A stretch of 28,718 nt of DNA from a virus. Made by a program: the position numbers and the translations under genes. Below, piece after piece: positions 6,849-15,360 of the stretch. The stretch covers positions 1 through 28,718 of IMG/VR virus record IMGVR_UViG_3300027749_000394. One strand, 5' to 3'. Under the pieces are notes generated by a model. It saw only the letters and a list, made by a program, of their open reading frames with translations, did not search any database and was not told the origin of the DNA. The stretch's first letter is position 1, and each line of letters starts with the position of its first letter.

Positions 6849-7024
6849 GCAACCTAGAGTCTAAGTATTTAATCGAGTTATTTTGTAGCATCTGTGGTAG
6901 CAGTTTATCAGACGATGACGTTAGTTCGGATGTGTGTGGTTCGTGTAGTGCACCGATACTTGCCCCAATACAAAACGTAACAGTATATGCTGATCCATTT
7001 GTACTATCGGGTGATTTAGGGTAG
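6845..7024 (+). CDS. Mini zinc-ribbon protein, 59 aa
   Basis: The frame starts with ATG at 6845, overlapping the tail-collar stop by ATGA, and ends at TAG 7022-7024, ten bases before the tail hub gene. It encodes 59 residues with four Cys in two pairs: Cys14-x2-Cys17 (CSIC) and Cys31-x2-Cys34 (CGSC), 13 residues apart. That is the spacing of a treble-clef or zinc-ribbon knuckle. The rest is acidic and has no basic stretch, so a protein-protein role is more likely than DNA binding. It is too short for common gene-call limits. The function is unknown; ATGA coupling and the clean Cys pattern support it being real. Confidence 0.65.
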   Translation: MSNLESKYLIELFCSICGSSLSDDDVSSDVCGSCSAPILAPIQNVTVYADPFVLSGDLG

Positions 7025-7033
7025 GGGTATAAC

Positions 7034-8947
7034 ATGTTAATAAAACTAGCTCTAACACCGGGGTTAAATCGCGAAAGTACGAATTATGGAAATGAGGGCG
7101 GTTGGTACGATGGTGACAAGATACGCTTTCGTTCAGGAAACCCTGAAAAGCTTGGGGGCTGGGTACGGTTATCTAACAGTACTTTTTTAGGTTTAGCTAG
7201 GGCTTTATGGAACTGGATAGATTTAGACGGCACCAACTACGTGGGTGTAGGTACTGAGTTAAAGTACTACATTGAAAAGGGAAGCCTCTACTACGACATC
7301 ACCCCTATCCGAGCTACGTCTGTATCTCCTGCAACTAATAACTGCTTTGCAACATCTATAGGTCTACCTGTTGTTGCTGTAACTATAGTAGCACACGGGG
7401 CAATCCAAAACGACTTTGTTACTTTTTCAGGTGCGGTTGCTGTTGGGGGTATTTCGGCTACCACTTTAAATGCTGAGTATCAGATAACCTACATTGACGC
7501 TAACACGTTTTGGATCATAGTCCCTACAGTAGCCACATCATCCGTGCCTGCTGGCGGCGGTACAGCCATATCTGCAGCTTTTCAAATAACTACAGGGCTT
7601 GCTGTTTATAGTGCTGGTGTAGGTTGGGGCGCTGGCGGCTGGGGACGCGGAGGCTGGGGAACAGGGGTTGTTAATACTACTGGTTTACAACTACGCCTAT
7701 GGAGCAATGACAACTACGGGCAAGACCTTGTGATAGCACCGCGTGGAGGGGCTATTTATTACTGGCAAGATTCTGCGGGCGTAACTACTAGGGCAAAAAC
7801 ACTTGCATCTCTGGCAACACTAGCTGGGTATGATGGAACATATGTCCCTACAAAAACTAATCAAGTGCTGGCCTCTGCTTTGCAAAGATTTGTTATTGCA
7901 CTAGGATCAAACCCTTATATCCCTGGAACGCCTAGTAGCCCCTTTGACCCCATGCTTGTACGTTGGTCAGATCAAGCTAATCCGTACCAGTGGGTGCCTG
8001 CTATAACAAATCAATCAGGAGAGTTTAGGCTTACACATGGCTCTTACATTATGGCAGCTCAGGTGGCTAGGCAGGAAAACTTAATATGGACTGATTCAGC
8101 TCTATATTCCATGCAGTACTTAGGCCCACCCTACGTGTATAGTTTTCAGTTGTTGATGGATAATGTATCCATGATGTCCCCTAATGCTGCAGTTACAGTA
8201 AACAATATTACCTACTGGATGGGCATAGATAAGTTTTATTTCTATGATGGGAGTGTACATACACTACCTTGTACGTTATGGCAGTATGTGTTTGAAGATT
8301 TAAATAATGACCAAGCGTATCAAATATTTGCTGGAGCTAATAGTGCTTATAATGAAGTGTGGTGGTTTTACTGCTCGGAAGATACAACTGCTATAGACCG
8401 ATATATTATTTACAACTACCTAGATCAAGTTTGGTACTCAGGTACGATGGGGAGAACTGCATGGTTAGATTCTGGTATACGTAACTACCCGATAGCTGCT
8501 AACTACGACAATCGTTTGTTATACCATGAAGCTTCTGTAGATGATGTGTCTGGGTTAACTCCTGTGCCTATTGCAGCTTACGTGCAGTCTTCTGATTTTG
8601 ATATTGAGGATGGGCAGAGTTTTGGGTTTGTATGGCGCATATTACCAGATATAAATTTTAATGGGTCTAGTGTTAACAACCCCTACGTAACTATGACTGT
8701 TGTGCCTAGAGAAAACGCTGGCGCTCCTTATGGTACTGCTAACACCCCCATAGTAACTAGTGCAGATAATTACGCTTTACCCTACCCGCCAAACTCTAGT
8801 GTGTATATCATCCAAACATTTACAGGGCAGGTGTATACGCGGTTACGTGGTAGGCAGATGAGTTTTAGAATAGAGTCTGATGCCTTGGGTGTTGCTTGGC
8901 AGTTGGGTAAGCCTAGAATAGATCGTAAGCTTGATGGGAGAAGATAG
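7034..8947 (+). CDS. Tail hub / packaged-DNA stabilisation protein (P22 gp10-like)
   Basis: The 637-aa product has the N-terminal pattern of large podovirus tail-tube or hub proteins: LTPGLNRESTNYGNEGGWYDGDKIRFR, then PEKLGGWVRL, WNWIDLDG and YVGVGTELKYYI. A Gly/Trp-rich piece (GWGAGGWGRGGWGTG, about residues 197-211) leads to LRLWSNDNYGQDLVIAPRGGAIYYW. The later part contains VRWSDQANPYQW and a beta-rich sequence that suggests propeller-like repeats. P22 gp10 and T7 gp12, the proteins that plug and extend the portal-tail channel, are the nearest functional matches, although this protein is longer than P22 gp10. The last base of its stop codon is the first base of the next gene's GTG start. 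Confidence 0.65.
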   Translation: MLIKLALTPGLNRESTNYGNEGGWYDGDKIRFRSGNPEKLGGWVRLSNSTFLGLARALWNWIDLDGTNYVGVGTELKYYIEKGSLYYDITPIRATSVSPATNNCFATSIGLPVVAVTIVAHGAIQNDFVTFSGAVAVGGISATTLNAEYQITYIDANTFWIIVPTVATSSVPAGGGTAISAAFQITTGLAVYSAGVGWGAGGWGRGGWGTGVVNTTGLQLRLWSNDNYGQDLVIAPRGGAIYYWQDSAGVTTRAKTLASLATLAGYDGTYVPTKTNQVLASALQRFVIALGSNPYIPGTPSSPFDPMLVRWSDQANPYQWVPAITNQSGEFRLTHGSYIMAAQVARQENLIWTDSALYSMQYLGPPYVYSFQLLMDNVSMMSPNAAVTVNNITYWMGIDKFYFYDGSVHTLPCTLWQYVFEDLNNDQAYQIFAGANSAYNEVWWFYCSEDTTAIDRYIIYNYLDQVWYSGTMGRTAWLDSGIRNYPIAANYDNRLLYHEASVDDVSGLTPVPIAAYVQSSDFDIEDGQSFGFVWRILPDINFNGSSVNNPYVTMTVVPRENAGAPYGTANTPIVTSADNYALPYPPNSSVYIIQTFTGQVYTRLRGRQMSFRIESDALGVAWQLGKPRIDRKLDGRR

Positions 8948-9600
8948 TGGCTAATATAAATAAACTACGTCCGCCTAAAGCACCCAGCCTTACTATTGCC
9001 CCACAAGGTTATGGCAAGAATTACCAAGACTACTTAAACAATATTCTAAGGCTGTACTTTAACCAGATAGATAACTTTATGTCAGCTTTAGTTGGGGTGG
9101 TAGGACTTACTAGCTTTAGTGCACCTTATGGTTCTTTTATAGATACCTCAACTATAGCTGCTGTACCCAATGTGTCCACAGCAGTGCTCCTTAATGGAGT
9201 TAATACTAACTCAAGTCAAGTGTATATTGGTACGCCAACCTCACGGATTTATATAACAAACGCGGGTATATATAATTATCAGTATAGTATACAGGTGTCT
9301 AACTCAGCGGCACAGATTCATCCATTAGATGTATGGATAAGACAAAACGGGGTAGACGTTCCCAACTCAAATTCTGCTGTTAACTTGCCTGTTAAACGGG
9401 GGGCTGTTAATTCTGAAACTATTTTAGCCCTTAACTACCTTATTAATGTACAAGCTGGAGATTATATTGAGCTTATGTGGTTAGCTGATGATGCTGCTGT
9501 TTCTCTTTCTACAGTCCCTGCATCGGTAGTTGCACCCATTCATCCACAAGCACCTGCGGTCATTATAACAGTAACGTTTGTATCGGCCCTACCCTCATGA
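8947..9600 (+). CDS. C1q/TNF-like virion protein, GTG start
   Basis: The 217-aa protein starts with GTG at 8947, on the last base of the previous stop. The N-terminal part (KLRPPKAPSLTIAPQGYGKNYQDYLNNILRLYFNQIDNFM) is helical and resembles attachment regions of aquatic-phage tail proteins. Residues about 55-217 look like a C1q/TNF jelly roll: a YGSFID strand, RIYITNAGIYNYQYSIQVSN, DVWIRQNGVDVPNS and INVQAGDYIELMWLADD, ending VIITVTFVS. The 'GIYNYQYS..' and 'GDYIELMW' patterns are those of C1q-like domains, which in phages usually form trimers at fibre tips. A receptor-contact or tail-tip role is likely. The fold call is from pattern, not from a structure search. Confidence 0.6.
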   Translation: MANINKLRPPKAPSLTIAPQGYGKNYQDYLNNILRLYFNQIDNFMSALVGVVGLTSFSAPYGSFIDTSTIAAVPNVSTAVLLNGVNTNSSQVYIGTPTSRIYITNAGIYNYQYSIQVSNSAAQIHPLDVWIRQNGVDVPNSNSAVNLPVKRGAVNSETILALNYLINVQAGDYIELMWLADDAAVSLSTVPASVVAPIHPQAPAVIITVTFVSALPS

Positions 9601-9633
9601 TATACTCAGTAAAATCAATTTGTAAGGTGTAAT

Positions 9634-10056
9634 ATGAGCGACTTAACAGTACTAGACACCATGCCTGAAATACTACGAATTGAAGCACAGATACTTCAAA
9701 TGCCTCAAGTTGAGTTACCTATAGAACACTACCAGATTAAAGGTGTTTATGCGCGTAGCATGTTTATACCTGCAGGTACTTTGTTAACAGGGAAAATACA
9801 TAACTTTGAAAGTATTGCTATCCTAGCCAAAGGCACTATCCGAATTACTAACGGCACTGAATCTTACGTTATATCTGAGGGTCACATAATGGTAGACCAG
9901 CCGGGCATTAAACGCCTTGGTTATGCAGAGACAGACGTAGTATTTATTACCGTACATAGAACAGACAACATAGAGATTGAAGCCATAGAAAATGAGCTAG
10001 TCTCTGCAACCTTTGAAGAATATGAACAGCAACGGCTGTTAGGAGAAATAGTATGA
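9634..10056 (+). CDS. Cupin-fold protein
   Basis: This 140-aa protein has a single small beta-barrel that fits a cupin: residues about 45-65 (IPAGTLLTGKIHNFESIAIL), then AKGTIRITNGTESYVISEGHIMVDQPGIKR and a last strand VVFITVHRT. The usual metal motif G(x)5HxH(x)3-4E(x)6G is only partly present: one His and one Glu are seen (KIHNFE), while the second His of HxH is missing. Metal binding or catalysis is therefore doubtful. An AAGG site lies before the ATG; the stop overlaps the next gene by ATGA. It stands between tail and ejection genes, where a structural or chaperone use of the fold seems more likely than an enzyme. The function is unknown. Confidence 0.6.
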   Translation: MSDLTVLDTMPEILRIEAQILQMPQVELPIEHYQIKGVYARSMFIPAGTLLTGKIHNFESIAILAKGTIRITNGTESYVISEGHIMVDQPGIKRLGYAETDVVFITVHRTDNIEIEAIENELVSATFEEYEQQRLLGEIV

Positions 10057-11756
10057 CTTTTATTGTAGCAGGTACAGCTTTAGCATCTACTATTGGGTTA
10101 ACGGGTCTTGTTGGAGCTACCGCAGGTGCCGTTATTGGTACAGGTGTTGTTGCTGGAGCGGCTGGTGCTGGTTTAGGTGCTATAGGAGGAGCCGTTACTG
10201 GAGGAGATGTTGGAGAAGCTGCTCTTATGGGTGGGGTATCAGGTATGGTTGGGGGAGGGTTAGGCGCTGGTTTAGGCGCAGCTGGTATGGCTGGGAGTAT
10301 GGGTGCAAATATTGCTGCTGGTGGTATTGCTGGCACTGCTGGTGGTGCTGCTGGATCAGCTGCTGGTGGAAAAGATGTAGGTGAAGGTGCCCTTATGGGC
10401 GGGGTTATGGGGGGTGTTGGTGGTGCTTTTAAAGGCGTTGCACCTACTGGTGGTGCTGAAGGTGCGGCAAATACACCTGCATCTGCTGGAGACATCGCTA
10501 CGGCAACTGGCGGCGCAACAATGCAAGATACCCCTGCAGTAAGCTCACTAATGGAACGTAGTGGTGGGTTAGATACTTCAGCAATGGGTGGCGCAACAAT
10601 GCAAGGTACCCCTGCAGTAAGCTCATCAATGGGAAATAGTGGGGGGTTAGGTACTATTTCAGGTAAAGAATTAAGTTCTGGTATAACAGCAGCACAGCCC
10701 GCCACACCTACACCAACAGTAGGAAGTGCGTTTAAATCAGGTATGGACACTATTGCAGCACACCCAATGGATGCTGTTAAGGCAGGCGCACCTATGCTTA
10801 TAGGGGGAATGATTAATGGGCAAGTTCCCTATGATTCAGGTAAAGGCTCTGACTCTTCTGGTATAGGTGGAGCGCCGCTATCTAAAGATTACAAACCTAG
10901 TCGGGTTACTCCCTCTGACTACTGGGTTAAGTCTCCTCAATATTATGCAGATGGTGGGGCTGTAGATTCTACGCAAGCACAGCAGCCTATGAACCCCCTT
11001 GCAAATCTAGGGTTACAAATGGCACAACAAGCAAACCAACAAGCAGCCCAACAAATTGCTCCACAAGCTGCTCCACAAGCTGCTCCACAGGGTATTACTC
11101 AAGCTGCTCCTACCGCACCACAAGGGTTTGCTATAGGGGGACTATTAAAAGATATACCCGGTAGTGGGATTATGGAGGGCGTATACGACTCTTCTCTTGC
11201 TGGTGTTATTGCTCCCGGTATAGGTAAAAAATTATTTGATGGTACTCCTGATGAGCCTAAAAAGAATGAAGTGGCTCCACAATCAGATTACATGAAGCAG
11301 GTTCAAGCTGGGGTTCAACAACAAATGCAAAACCAGCCACAGCCCCAGCCACAGCCACAGCCACAGCCACAGCCACAGCCACAGCCACAGCCACAGCCAC
11401 AAGTAGACCCTTATAAATACCAAACACAAGCCTATGCTAATGGGGGCTTAACAGGCGATAACTTGGGTGGCTACTCTCATGGAGGTATTGCAGGGTTAAC
11501 TAGAGGCCCCGGTGATGGTGTTTCTGATGATATTCCCGCTGAGATAGGTAGTGGGGGTAAACAACCTGCAAGGCTTGCAGATGGTGAATTTGTGGTACCT
11601 GCGCGGGCTGTATCTGAATTAGGTAACGGTTCTACTGAAGCAGGTGCAAAGCATCTTCAGGCTATGGTAGATCGGGTACAAGCACGTAGAGCTAAAACAA
11701 CAGGTAAGGGTAAAATTGCAGTTGACTCTAAAGCGCGTAAGAATTTACTAGCATGA
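10053..11756 (+). CDS. Putative internal virion / ejection protein with Gly-rich hydrophobic N-terminus
   Basis: Residues 1 to about 145 of this 567-aa protein are Gly/Ala-rich and hydrophobic with many GxxxG steps and an internal duplication (GGDVGEAALMGGV against GKDVGEGALMGGV). This fits a part that enters membranes. A second duplication, GGATMQ-TPAVSS-M--SGGL, follows at about residues 153-200. From about residue 320 there are Gln/Ala/Pro runs, including a pure PQ stretch. The end has the loop RGPGDGVSDDIPAEIG and ARLADGEFVVPARAVSELG, a motif I know from tape-measure and internal phage proteins, then a basic tail. As the first of four ejection-type genes, a T7 gp14-like role (DNA channel in the envelope) is plausible but not shown. 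Confidence 0.55.
   Translation: MTFIVAGTALASTIGLTGLVGATAGAVIGTGVVAGAAGAGLGAIGGAVTGGDVGEAALMGGVSGMVGGGLGAGLGAAGMAGSMGANIAAGGIAGTAGGAAGSAAGGKDVGEGALMGGVMGGVGGAFKGVAPTGGAEGAANTPASAGDIATATGGATMQDTPAVSSLMERSGGLDTSAMGGATMQGTPAVSSSMGNSGGLGTISGKELSSGITAAQPATPTPTVGSAFKSGMDTIAAHPMDAVKAGAPMLIGGMINGQVPYDSGKGSDSSGIGGAPLSKDYKPSRVTPSDYWVKSPQYYADGGAVDSTQAQQPMNPLANLGLQMAQQANQQAAQQIAPQAAPQAAPQGITQAAPTAPQGFAIGGLLKDIPGSGIMEGVYDSSLAGVIAPGIGKKLFDGTPDEPKKNEVAPQSDYMKQVQAGVQQQMQNQPQPQPQPQPQPQPQPQPQPQPQVDPYKYQTQAYANGGLTGDNLGGYSHGGIAGLTRGPGDGVSDDIPAEIGSGGKQPARLADGEFVVPARAVSELGNGSTEAGAKHLQAMVDRVQARRAKTTGKGKIAVDSKARKNLLA
11334..11401 (+). repeat. Hexanucleotide repeat CAGCCA coding for Gln-Pro
   Basis: A run of CAGCCA or CAGCCC units, about eleven in a row, codes for alternating Gln and Pro. 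Unit identity is almost perfect at DNA level (one CAGCCC), as expected for slipped-strand expansion. It probably acts as a stiff linker between the middle and the C-terminal part of the host protein. Confidence 0.95.
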
Positions 11757-12175
11757 CCCTAAAAGTACAGCACGTAGAGACTAAATACATTCATCAGGTT
11801 TGGCCTTTGGTTGAGCCGTGGTTTACACCCGTATTTGAGAGAAGTGCAATCTCTGACTATTACTCAATGGATAACCTTAAAGATTATTTAGTTAGGGGGG
11901 AGCACACTCTTCTTGTAGCTAGTGATGATTTAGAGGCGATTCACGGTGTTATAAGTTTGCAGTGGATGAATCACCCTAAAGCTAGGATTGCACATGTTGC
12001 TGCTATTGGGGGTAAGTTTATTGCATCGAGAGAAACCAACCAAGAGTTTGTGAACTGGGTTCGCACAATGGGTGGTACAAAGATTCAAGGTTATGCTAGA
12101 GAGTCCATAGCTAGGTTATGGAAACAAAAATTAGGGTACGCCCCCGCACATATTGTTATGGAGTTAGATGTATGA
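11753..12175 (+). CDS. GNAT-like protein, possible T7 gp13-type internal protein
   Basis: The 140-aa protein has the sequence profile of a small N-acetyltransferase fold: a helix region (VWPLVEPWFTPVFERS), a strand HTLLVASDD, a strand HGVISLQWM, then ARIAHVAAIGGKF and a C-terminal part LWKQKLGYAPAHIVMELDV that looks like the last GNAT strands. The acetyl-CoA loop (Q/R-x-x-G-x-G/A) is not visible, so enzyme activity is doubtful. T7 gp13, of nearly the same length (138 aa) and also at the head of the core-protein genes, belongs to a GNAT-like family, and this gene holds the same place before two large ejection proteins. It is ATGA-coupled on both sides. Comparison with gp13 is inference. Confidence 0.5.
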   Translation: MTLKVQHVETKYIHQVWPLVEPWFTPVFERSAISDYYSMDNLKDYLVRGEHTLLVASDDLEAIHGVISLQWMNHPKARIAHVAAIGGKFIASRETNQEFVNWVRTMGGTKIQGYARESIARLWKQKLGYAPAHIVMELDV

Positions 12176-15100
12176 TATTTAGAACAAAGCACTTAGTAAA
12201 CACCTTTTTGTATCTTATACAGGGCCCTAAATTTTGGGGGAGCAGTCCTCCTAGCCAATCATCAACAGTAACACAAGCTACCATACCAGATGAATTAAAG
12301 CCGTATATTAAATCCTATATGACGGCGGCAGAAAACCAAACATACCAAAAAAACGATAAGGGGGAGATTACAGGCATCCAACCCTACAAAGCTTATGGGG
12401 GGACATACGATGCAGCAGGTAATCAAACAGCCTATGATCCTTCTAAAGGTATAGCTGACTTTAGTCCACTACAAAAACAAGCTCAACAAGAAGCAGGAGC
12501 ACTACAAGCGCCAACAGCTGCTTTTGATAGTGCTTCAAACATGGCTCAAACTGCTGGAGCGGGACAACTAGAGTCAGCTCAACTAGCAAATGCTTATGGG
12601 CAACAGGGTTCTAGTATAGGAAACCAAGCTGAATCGCGAGCTGTAAACCAAGGGGGGGACCAGATATACGCTGCGGGTCAAGCGGGTCAAGGCGCATATG
12701 ATATGGGTGCAGCAAATAATCAAAGTGCTATTTCTAATACAAATAACCAAATACAAAATGCAGGGGCTTATGGTGCCCAAGGTAGTGCGATCGGGGCAAA
12801 TGTTGTACACTCTACAGCAGCCCAAACCAACTCTCAGATAGGGCAAGCGCAACAGTTAGGGATGTATGGCATTAATGTTGGTGCACAAGGTGCAGCTAAT
12901 GCAAACGCCCAAGCTACTTCTCAGATAGGGCAAGCCGGGGGGTATGGAGCACAAGGTAGTGCGATCGGGGCAAATGTTGTACACTCTACAGCAGCCCAAA
13001 CCAACTCTCAGATAGGGCAAGCCGGGGGGTATGGAGCACAAGGCTCTAATATAGGCGCTGCTGCTGCAGGGCAAGCAGGGCAAGGATATAATGCTCAAGC
13101 TAATTTTGCTCAACAGGCTACTGATCCAAATGCTGTAGGGGCATATATGTCCCCCTATATGCAAAATGTGACTAACCAACAAATTATAGCAGCTAATCGT
13201 CAGTATGATATTACAGGTTCTCAGGAAATGGCTAATGCTACTAGAGCCAACGCATTTGGGGGGAGTCGTGAAGCTCTTATGGCTGCTGAAAATGAAAGGG
13301 CTAGAAACTCGGACATAAGTGGTATTCAAGCAAAAGGGCTACAAGATGCATTTAGCAATGCTCAGTCACAACAACAGTTCGGGGCTAACTTAGGGATACA
13401 AGGACTTAATGCAGGTACTGCTGCAATGCAAACAGGTATTTCTGGAGCTAATGCGGGTATTGCTGGGGTTGGTGCACAAACAGCCGCTACTAATGCAAAT
13501 ATCTCTGCAGGTAACACAGGTATTGCTGGAGCTAATACGGGTCTTGCAGGGGTAGGTGCGCAAACAGCCGCTTCTAATATGGGTATACAAGGTACTCAGC
13601 TAGCGCAAACGGGCATTGCTCAGGGGCAAACTGCTATAAGCGAACAAACAGCCGCTACTAATGCAAATATCTCTGCAGGTAACACAGGTATTGCTGGAGC
13701 TAATACGGGTCTTGCAGGGGTAGGTGCGCAAACAGCGGCTACTAATGCGGCTACTAATGCAACTAGTACTGGTATTTCTGGGGCTAATGCAAAAATCTCT
13801 GGCGTAGGGGCACAAACAGCCGTTTCTAATATGGAACGTAGTGCTGCTGATACAGCCTTAGCAGGTAATGCTCAAGGGTTAGCAGGAGTTAACGCAGCTC
13901 AAGCAGGCTATGCAGGGGCCACCCAAGCAGCGACTACTACAGGAAATCTAGCGGCTCAAGGTCTAGCAACCCAAGTATCAACTATAGAGGCAAAACAAAA
14001 AGCAGGCCAACAGATAACAGCGCGTGAGCAAAGCATACTAGACCAAGCTGTACTGGACTACGGAAATGGACAAAACAATGCTACGAATAAAATAGGTACT
14101 ATGTCTAACCTTGTACATGGGATAAATACAACTAGTTCTGTGACCCGTGCGCCTCAAACTAGTTTAGGTAGTCAGATAGCAGGCGCTGGCGTATCATTAG
14201 GTGGAGCTTATTTGGCTGGCCGTGGGGGAAATGCTAATGGGGGCGTAATTAAAGATAATAGCTATGCTGGTGGCGGAAGTGTTGAGGGTAGTATGCGAGG
14301 CAAATTAGAGGATTTAGATAGCACTCACCTACAAGAGATAATTAAAACCAACTCTAGTCCTGAAATGACAAAATTAGCTAAGGATGTTTTGGCTAGTAAA
14401 TACGCTAAGGGGGGTATTGTTGCTTTTGCTGGGGAGGACGGCAGTTTAGTTAACGACCCCGTCTATAATGCTAGACTTAAAAAAGAACCAACAGGTATTC
14501 AACAAGCCCAGCAAGCCCCTGTAGACCCAATGGCAAACCTACAAGCAGCTAGTAGTGCAGCGCAGAAAGAAGCTGACATACCTATAGCAGACCGTATACA
14601 ACAGCAAAAAGCCCTTGAGGATAAGTTTGTGGGTGCTGATACAGAAACTGCAGCATATCGTAAGTCTATTATGGATGAACGTGCTAATGCTCCTGATGAA
14701 GCTAGAAGACAGATGGGTATGCGTCTTATGGAATTTGGTGCTAACTGGGCATCTACTCCCGGTGCACCCCTTGTTGCGGGTATGAAAGCATTAACATCTA
14801 CTCTTCCGGGCATTATGTCTGATAGTAAAGATAATAAAAAGATGATGAAAGACTTAGATAAGTCTGAATATTTACTTAACCATGCAACGCGCCTTGAAGA
14901 ACTAGGCCAGATAAAAGAAGCTACTGCAGCAAAAGATAAAGCAAGTGAATTGTTTATGCACCACCAAGAATCTTTAGTTAAATATGGTTTAAAGAAGCAA
15001 CAACTAGAGCAAGAAGCGACCATAGCTCAAGAAAGAAATGCTTCTTCTGAAAGGCAACAAGCTATGAGTAGTGGGTCGCACTTAGCTAGTGCTCAGATAG

Positions 15101-15360
15101 CAGCTAACGTTGGAAACACAGGTAATAAGCAAGTAGATAGAGATATTGATAACTTACAAAAACAACAAGTGTCAGATGATAAAAGATATGCAGCACTTAT
15201 AGAAGCTGGCGAACCTGCAGATTTAGAGGCAGCTAAGGCGCTAAAGGTATCTATGGAAGATGACAGGCTGCGACTACGCTCATTATTACAGAAACCTAAA
15301 ACTAAAGCTGAGTTGGAACAGGAAGAGTTTACTGCTAGACATAAAAGGGAACAAGAATAA
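12172..15360 (+). CDS. Internal virion / DNA ejection protein with Gly-Ala repeats, 1062 aa
   Basis: The start is placed at 12172, where ATG overlaps the previous stop by ATGA; an ATG 54 bases upstream would lie deep within the GNAT-like gene. Early residues include FWGSSPPSQSS and IPDELKPYIKSYM, a start pattern common to large internal proteins of aquatic podoviruses. Residues about 130-620 are a low-complexity, Ala/Gly/Gln/Asn-rich zone of repeats (AGANTGIAGVGAQTAA type), likely one long helix or rod. The C-terminal third has YAGGG and YAKGGIV motifs, RRQMGMRLMEFGANWASTPGAPL and a charged coiled-coil end. By position it equals T7 gp15 or gp14-gp15. Gene end overlaps the giant next gene by one base. 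Confidence 0.65.
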   Translation: MIFRTKHLVNTFLYLIQGPKFWGSSPPSQSSTVTQATIPDELKPYIKSYMTAAENQTYQKNDKGEITGIQPYKAYGGTYDAAGNQTAYDPSKGIADFSPLQKQAQQEAGALQAPTAAFDSASNMAQTAGAGQLESAQLANAYGQQGSSIGNQAESRAVNQGGDQIYAAGQAGQGAYDMGAANNQSAISNTNNQIQNAGAYGAQGSAIGANVVHSTAAQTNSQIGQAQQLGMYGINVGAQGAANANAQATSQIGQAGGYGAQGSAIGANVVHSTAAQTNSQIGQAGGYGAQGSNIGAAAAGQAGQGYNAQANFAQQATDPNAVGAYMSPYMQNVTNQQIIAANRQYDITGSQEMANATRANAFGGSREALMAAENERARNSDISGIQAKGLQDAFSNAQSQQQFGANLGIQGLNAGTAAMQTGISGANAGIAGVGAQTAATNANISAGNTGIAGANTGLAGVGAQTAASNMGIQGTQLAQTGIAQGQTAISEQTAATNANISAGNTGIAGANTGLAGVGAQTAATNAATNATSTGISGANAKISGVGAQTAVSNMERSAADTALAGNAQGLAGVNAAQAGYAGATQAATTTGNLAAQGLATQVSTIEAKQKAGQQITAREQSILDQAVLDYGNGQNNATNKIGTMSNLVHGINTTSSVTRAPQTSLGSQIAGAGVSLGGAYLAGRGGNANGGVIKDNSYAGGGSVEGSMRGKLEDLDSTHLQEIIKTNSSPEMTKLAKDVLASKYAKGGIVAFAGEDGSLVNDPVYNARLKKEPTGIQQAQQAPVDPMANLQAASSAAQKEADIPIADRIQQQKALEDKFVGADTETAAYRKSIMDERANAPDEARRQMGMRLMEFGANWASTPGAPLVAGMKALTSTLPGIMSDSKDNKKMMKDLDKSEYLLNHATRLEELGQIKEATAAKDKASELFMHHQESLVKYGLKKQQLEQEATIAQERNASSERQQAMSSGSHLASAQIAANVGNTGNKQVDRDIDNLQKQQVSDDKRYAALIEAGEPADLEAAKALKVSMEDDRLRLRSLLQKPKTKAELEQEEFTARHKREQE
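12778..13043 (+). repeat. Direct repeats of 71 bp and 38 bp, 87-bp period
   Basis: A 71-bp sequence at 12778-12848 recurs without mismatch at 12952-13022 (distance 174). A 38-bp sequence at 12919-12956 recurs at 13006-13043 (distance 87). As 174 is twice 87, the block grew from an 87-bp unit (29 codons) by stepwise duplication in frame. It codes for the repeat with YGAQGSAIGANV and TNSQIGQA in the 1062-aa protein. Confidence 0.9.
13477..13736 (+). repeat. 92-bp perfect direct repeat, distance 168 bp
   Basis: The 92 bases at 13477-13568 are found again at 13645-13736 with no difference, in the same frame (56-codon shift). They code for NANISAGNTGIAGANTGLAG and flanks. Full identity, including third codon positions, points to a recent duplication inside the 1062-aa gene. 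Confidence 0.95.

Noticed and set aside
12118-12171. N-terminal extension of the 1062-aa gene
   Set aside because: It runs deep within the GNAT-like gene, while ATGA coupling at 12172 gives a standard start.
12583-13815. Several minus-strand frames with Cys/Ser/Thr-rich products
   Set aside because: They are shadows of the Ala/Gly/Gln repeats of the 1062-aa gene and repeat each other for that reason.
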